Assembly (NCBI GenBank): GCA_021786555.1
Contig: JAJYNB010000175.1
Coordinates: 1-7,268, forward strand
Origin: Bacillota bacterium
Lineage (GTDB): Bacteria > Bacillota > Desulfitobacteriia > Desulfitobacteriales > JAJXUE01
Reading direction: 5' to 3'
Length of the DNA: 7,268 bases
The first letter of the stretch is position 1, and each line of letters starts with the position of its first letter. The translations under genes and the position numbers were made by a program. Shown here piece by piece: positions 6,061 to 7,268 of this stretch. The notes under the pieces are model-generated. The model did no database searches. It worked only from the letters and a program-made list of their open reading frames with translations, and was not told the origin of the DNA.

Positions 6061-6072
6061 AGAATATATTCT
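6061..6072. promoter_or_regulatory. 12-bp palindrome just upstream of the plus-strand promoter (candidate operator)
   Basis: AGAATATATTCT is a perfect palindrome ending five bases before the TTGACA of the plus-strand promoter. The position suits an activator or repressor site. It overlaps a second short palindrome, TTCTGAGAA. Its AT-rich core makes chance occurrence more likely than for the GC-containing palindrome at 5970. Confidence 0.3.
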
Positions 6073-6077
6073 ATGAA

Positions 6078-6105
6078 TTGACATTTTTCGCAAATCTCTT
6101 ATAGC
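6078..6105 (+). promoter_or_regulatory. candidate sigma-A promoter of the lipoprotein/secreted protein operon
   Basis: A perfect -35 TTGACA (6078-6083) is followed after 16 bases by TATAGC (6100-6105); TAGCAT with 18 bases is an alternative -10. Transcription would start near 6112, giving a leader of about 250 bases. It is the best plus-strand promoter seen upstream of the lipoprotein gene. Confidence 0.5.
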
Positions 6106-6118
6106 ATAGTCACCCCCT

Positions 6119-6176
6119 CCCCAGGGGATAGGGCTAGGAACGGGCAATACAAATGTCCACTGGGGTCTATTTTTTC
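6119..6176 (+). terminator. terminator-like stem-loop in the leader of the plus-strand operon
   Basis: CCCCAG (6119-6124) pairs with CTGGGG (6160-6165). After a one-base mismatch, GGATA (6126-6130) pairs with TGTCC (6154-6158, one G-U), giving 11 pairs around a 23-base loop. TCTA and six T follow. A competing small hairpin (CCCCT 6114-6118 with AGGGG 6123-6127) would disrupt it. This is compatible with attenuation, or with a short terminated RNA of about 65 bases. Confidence 0.4.
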
Positions 6177-6364
6177 TCTTACAAAGGTACTCTGTTTCAC
6201 AAATCGGGTTTTATCGAGATTGTATTTCATTTCACAAAGTCCAGCCATGGCTTAATGTCATGAATATATACCAATGCCGGCAGGGAGGTGAGAATGAGCA
6301 AAAGCTAAATCATTTTGAAATTTTGGTTGCGGCACGAAAACTCACCACTGGTAAGGAAGTGAAC

Positions 6365-6763
6365 TTGTTGAAAAGACAAACGAGTTATATTCTGGCATTA
6401 AGTGTTTTGCTGGCTGTCCTGGCAATAACCGGGTGTTCCAATTCCCAGCCAGGACCCCGGGAGTTGTTAGACAAGTACTTTACATCAGCCGAAAAACAAG
6501 ATTACGCAACAACCTACAGCTGTTACAACAAAGATTATCAAAATAAGGTTCCTGAAACTGAGTTCATCAGCCGCCGTAAAGAAGCATCGGTAGTCCAGGC
6601 CTTTCAAATACTGAAACTGGACGCAGACAAAGACCAAGGCAAAGCGACTGTCACAATTACTTTTGCTCCGTCAGCAACACTGAAACGGCCCCAGCCTGTC
6701 ACCGTCCAGGTCCAGGAAGACTTAATCAGAGAAGCGGACGGTTGGAAAATCAAAGTCTGGTAA
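6365..6763 (+). CDS. small lipoprotein of unknown function
   Basis: This is a secreted, membrane-anchored lipoprotein of about 132 residues. The N-terminus has a KR-containing n-region, a hydrophobic stretch (YILALSVLLAVLAI) and a lipobox ITGC with the lipidated cysteine at residue 24. The mature part, about 109 residues, begins with SNSQPGP and then LLDKYFTSAEKQDYATTYSCY. It ends in an alternating beta-rich region finishing GWKIKVW, which resembles NTF2-like/DUF4878-type lipoproteins; that fold is a tentative reading. The start is TTG at 6365, seven bases after AAGGA; GTG 6359 and TTG 6368 are alternatives. The open frame extends up to an ATG at 6260, but that would bury the signal peptide and has no ribosome binding site. 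The next gene begins 24 bases downstream, so they are likely co-transcribed. Confidence 0.8.
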   Translation: MLKRQTSYILALSVLLAVLAITGCSNSQPGPRELLDKYFTSAEKQDYATTYSCYNKDYQNKVPETEFISRRKEASVVQAFQILKLDADKDQGKATVTITFAPSATLKRPQPVTVQVQEDLIREADGWKIKVW

Positions 6764-6787
6764 GGCCGTGCAAAAAGGAGAAATTGC

Positions 6788-7268
6788 ATGTTCAAGCAAA
6801 AAATGTTTCTTATATTTGGTTTGTCAGTACTACTGGTTTTTAGCCTGGCGGCCGCGGTCGCAGCTTCTACCACAGGGATTTCCGGGACTGTCAAAGACAT
6901 CAGCACCGGCGCTGTTATTTCCGGCGCTGCGATCAGTGACGGAACCCATAGCGTAACCAGCGATGCGTACGGCAACTACTCTTTGAGCGAACCCCCCGGC
7001 AGTTACACCCTGCATATTTCCAAATCAGGTTATCTGACAACTTCACAAATCTGCACTGTTGGTTCCGGCACAGTTACAGTAAACTGGAGCCTGACCAAAC
7101 AATACGGGACTCAAACCCCGCCGGCTTATGCCAATAAAATGCAGTATGCGATATTTGCCTGGAACGATTTGGGTATGCATTGCGACCAGGACGACTACTC
7201 TTACTTCTCCGTCCTGCCTCCCTTCAACACACTCCATGTTCAGGTCATAAAACGTCCGGACCTTGTTA
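6788..7268 (+). CDS. secreted protein with carboxypeptidase-regulatory-like domain and WNDLGMHC block, partial
   Basis: This is an exported protein; 160 residues are visible before the right edge. A signal peptide (charged FKQK, then hydrophobic residues) likely ends at AVAA, cleaved after residue 26. Residues about 30-105 match a carboxypeptidase-regulatory-like/Ig-type beta-sandwich, with GISGTVKD, SDAYGNYSL and PPGSYTLHISKSGY. From about 119 comes a second, distinctive region, YAIFAWNDLGMHCDQDDYS then FSVLPPFNTLH. I have an impression of similar wording in large extracellular proteins of metal-reducing or sulfate-reducing bacteria but cannot name the family. ATG 6788 follows AAGGAG by about 7 bases. 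The reading frame is clean to the end. Function is unknown; a cell-surface role is inferred from the signal and domain. Confidence 0.85.
   Translation, partial: MFKQKMFLIFGLSVLLVFSLAAAVAASTTGISGTVKDISTGAVISGAAISDGTHSVTSDAYGNYSLSEPPGSYTLHISKSGYLTTSQICTVGSGTVTVNWSLTKQYGTQTPPAYANKMQYAIFAWNDLGMHCDQDDYSYFSVLPPFNTLHVQVIKRPDLV

Larger units (their letters stand above)
5820..6364. other. divergent intergenic region without a convincing gene
   Basis: This 545-base region separates the minus-strand activator from the plus-strand lipoprotein gene. It contains the two candidate promoters, two palindromes and two terminator-like hairpins listed separately, plus a 9-bp direct repeat TTTCACAAA (6195-6203 and 6230-6238). 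Near its right end, GGTGAG (6286-6291) can pair with CTCACC (6341-6346). Only very short ORFs are present. No tRNA, known riboswitch or mobile-element end was recognised. Confidence 0.6.

Noticed and set aside
6260..6364. Lipoprotein start at ATG 6260
   Set aside because: It would put 35 extra polar residues before the signal peptide and lacks a ribosome binding site; TTG 6365 has AAGGA at ideal spacing.
6768..6956. 62-codon plus-strand ORF overlapping the start of the secreted protein gene
   Set aside because: It is out of frame with the signal-peptide-bearing ORF from 6788, which has a clear ribosome binding site and recognisable domains to the window end.

Overview
The window looks like part of a chromosome from an anaerobic Firmicute, probably a clostridial lineage of the Desulfotomaculum/Pelotomaculum type. 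This is inferred from the gene content: leucine dehydrogenase, a ferredoxin-linked 2-oxoacid oxidoreductase and a sigma-54 activator. Strong GGAGG ribosome binding sites, frequent GTG/TTG starts and lipoprotein/Sec signals typical of Gram-positives agree with it. No phage, IS, CRISPR, tRNA or rRNA sequence was seen.

Positions 1-5819 form a minus-strand branched-chain amino acid catabolism locus. Reading leftwards from 5819 it holds: a sigma-54-dependent activator with two PAS domains (BkdR-like); a strong intrinsic terminator; a regulatory region with a consensus -24/-12 promoter and two matching inverted-repeat activator sites; leucine dehydrogenase; a small P-loop ATPase of unknown role; a 2[4Fe-4S] ferredoxin subunit; and the alpha and beta subunits of a 2-oxoacid (probably 3-methyl-2-oxobutanoate) ferredoxin oxidoreductase. 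The beta gene runs off the left edge. The three oxidoreductase genes abut or overlap (TGAATG, ATGA), so they are translationally coupled. The layout parallels the Bacillus bkd locus (bkdR then bcd and the lipoyl branched-chain dehydrogenase), with a ferredoxin oxidoreductase in place of the NAD-linked complex. The inferred pathway is leucine/valine/isoleucine to branched 2-oxoacids (NADH), then to branched acyl-CoA plus reduced ferredoxin.

Positions 5820-6364 are a 545-base divergent intergenic region. It holds a candidate sigma-A promoter for the regulator with a perfect 12-bp palindrome over its -35, a terminator-like hairpin in the regulator leader, a plus-strand sigma-A-like promoter with its own 12-bp palindrome, and a terminator-like stem-loop about 10 bases after the predicted plus-strand start.

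Positions 6365-7268 encode, on the plus strand, a small lipoprotein and then a secreted protein with a carboxypeptidase-regulatory-like beta-sandwich and a distinctive block (WNDLGMHC) of unknown function, cut by the right edge. Nothing links these two genes functionally to the left-hand locus.

The most notable features are regulatory. One of the two putative activator sites for the leucine dehydrogenase operon lies inside the stem of the regulator gene's own terminator. The roughly 205-base operon leader carries two short candidate upstream ORFs, one with a near-perfect ribosome binding site and one overlapping the leucine dehydrogenase start.
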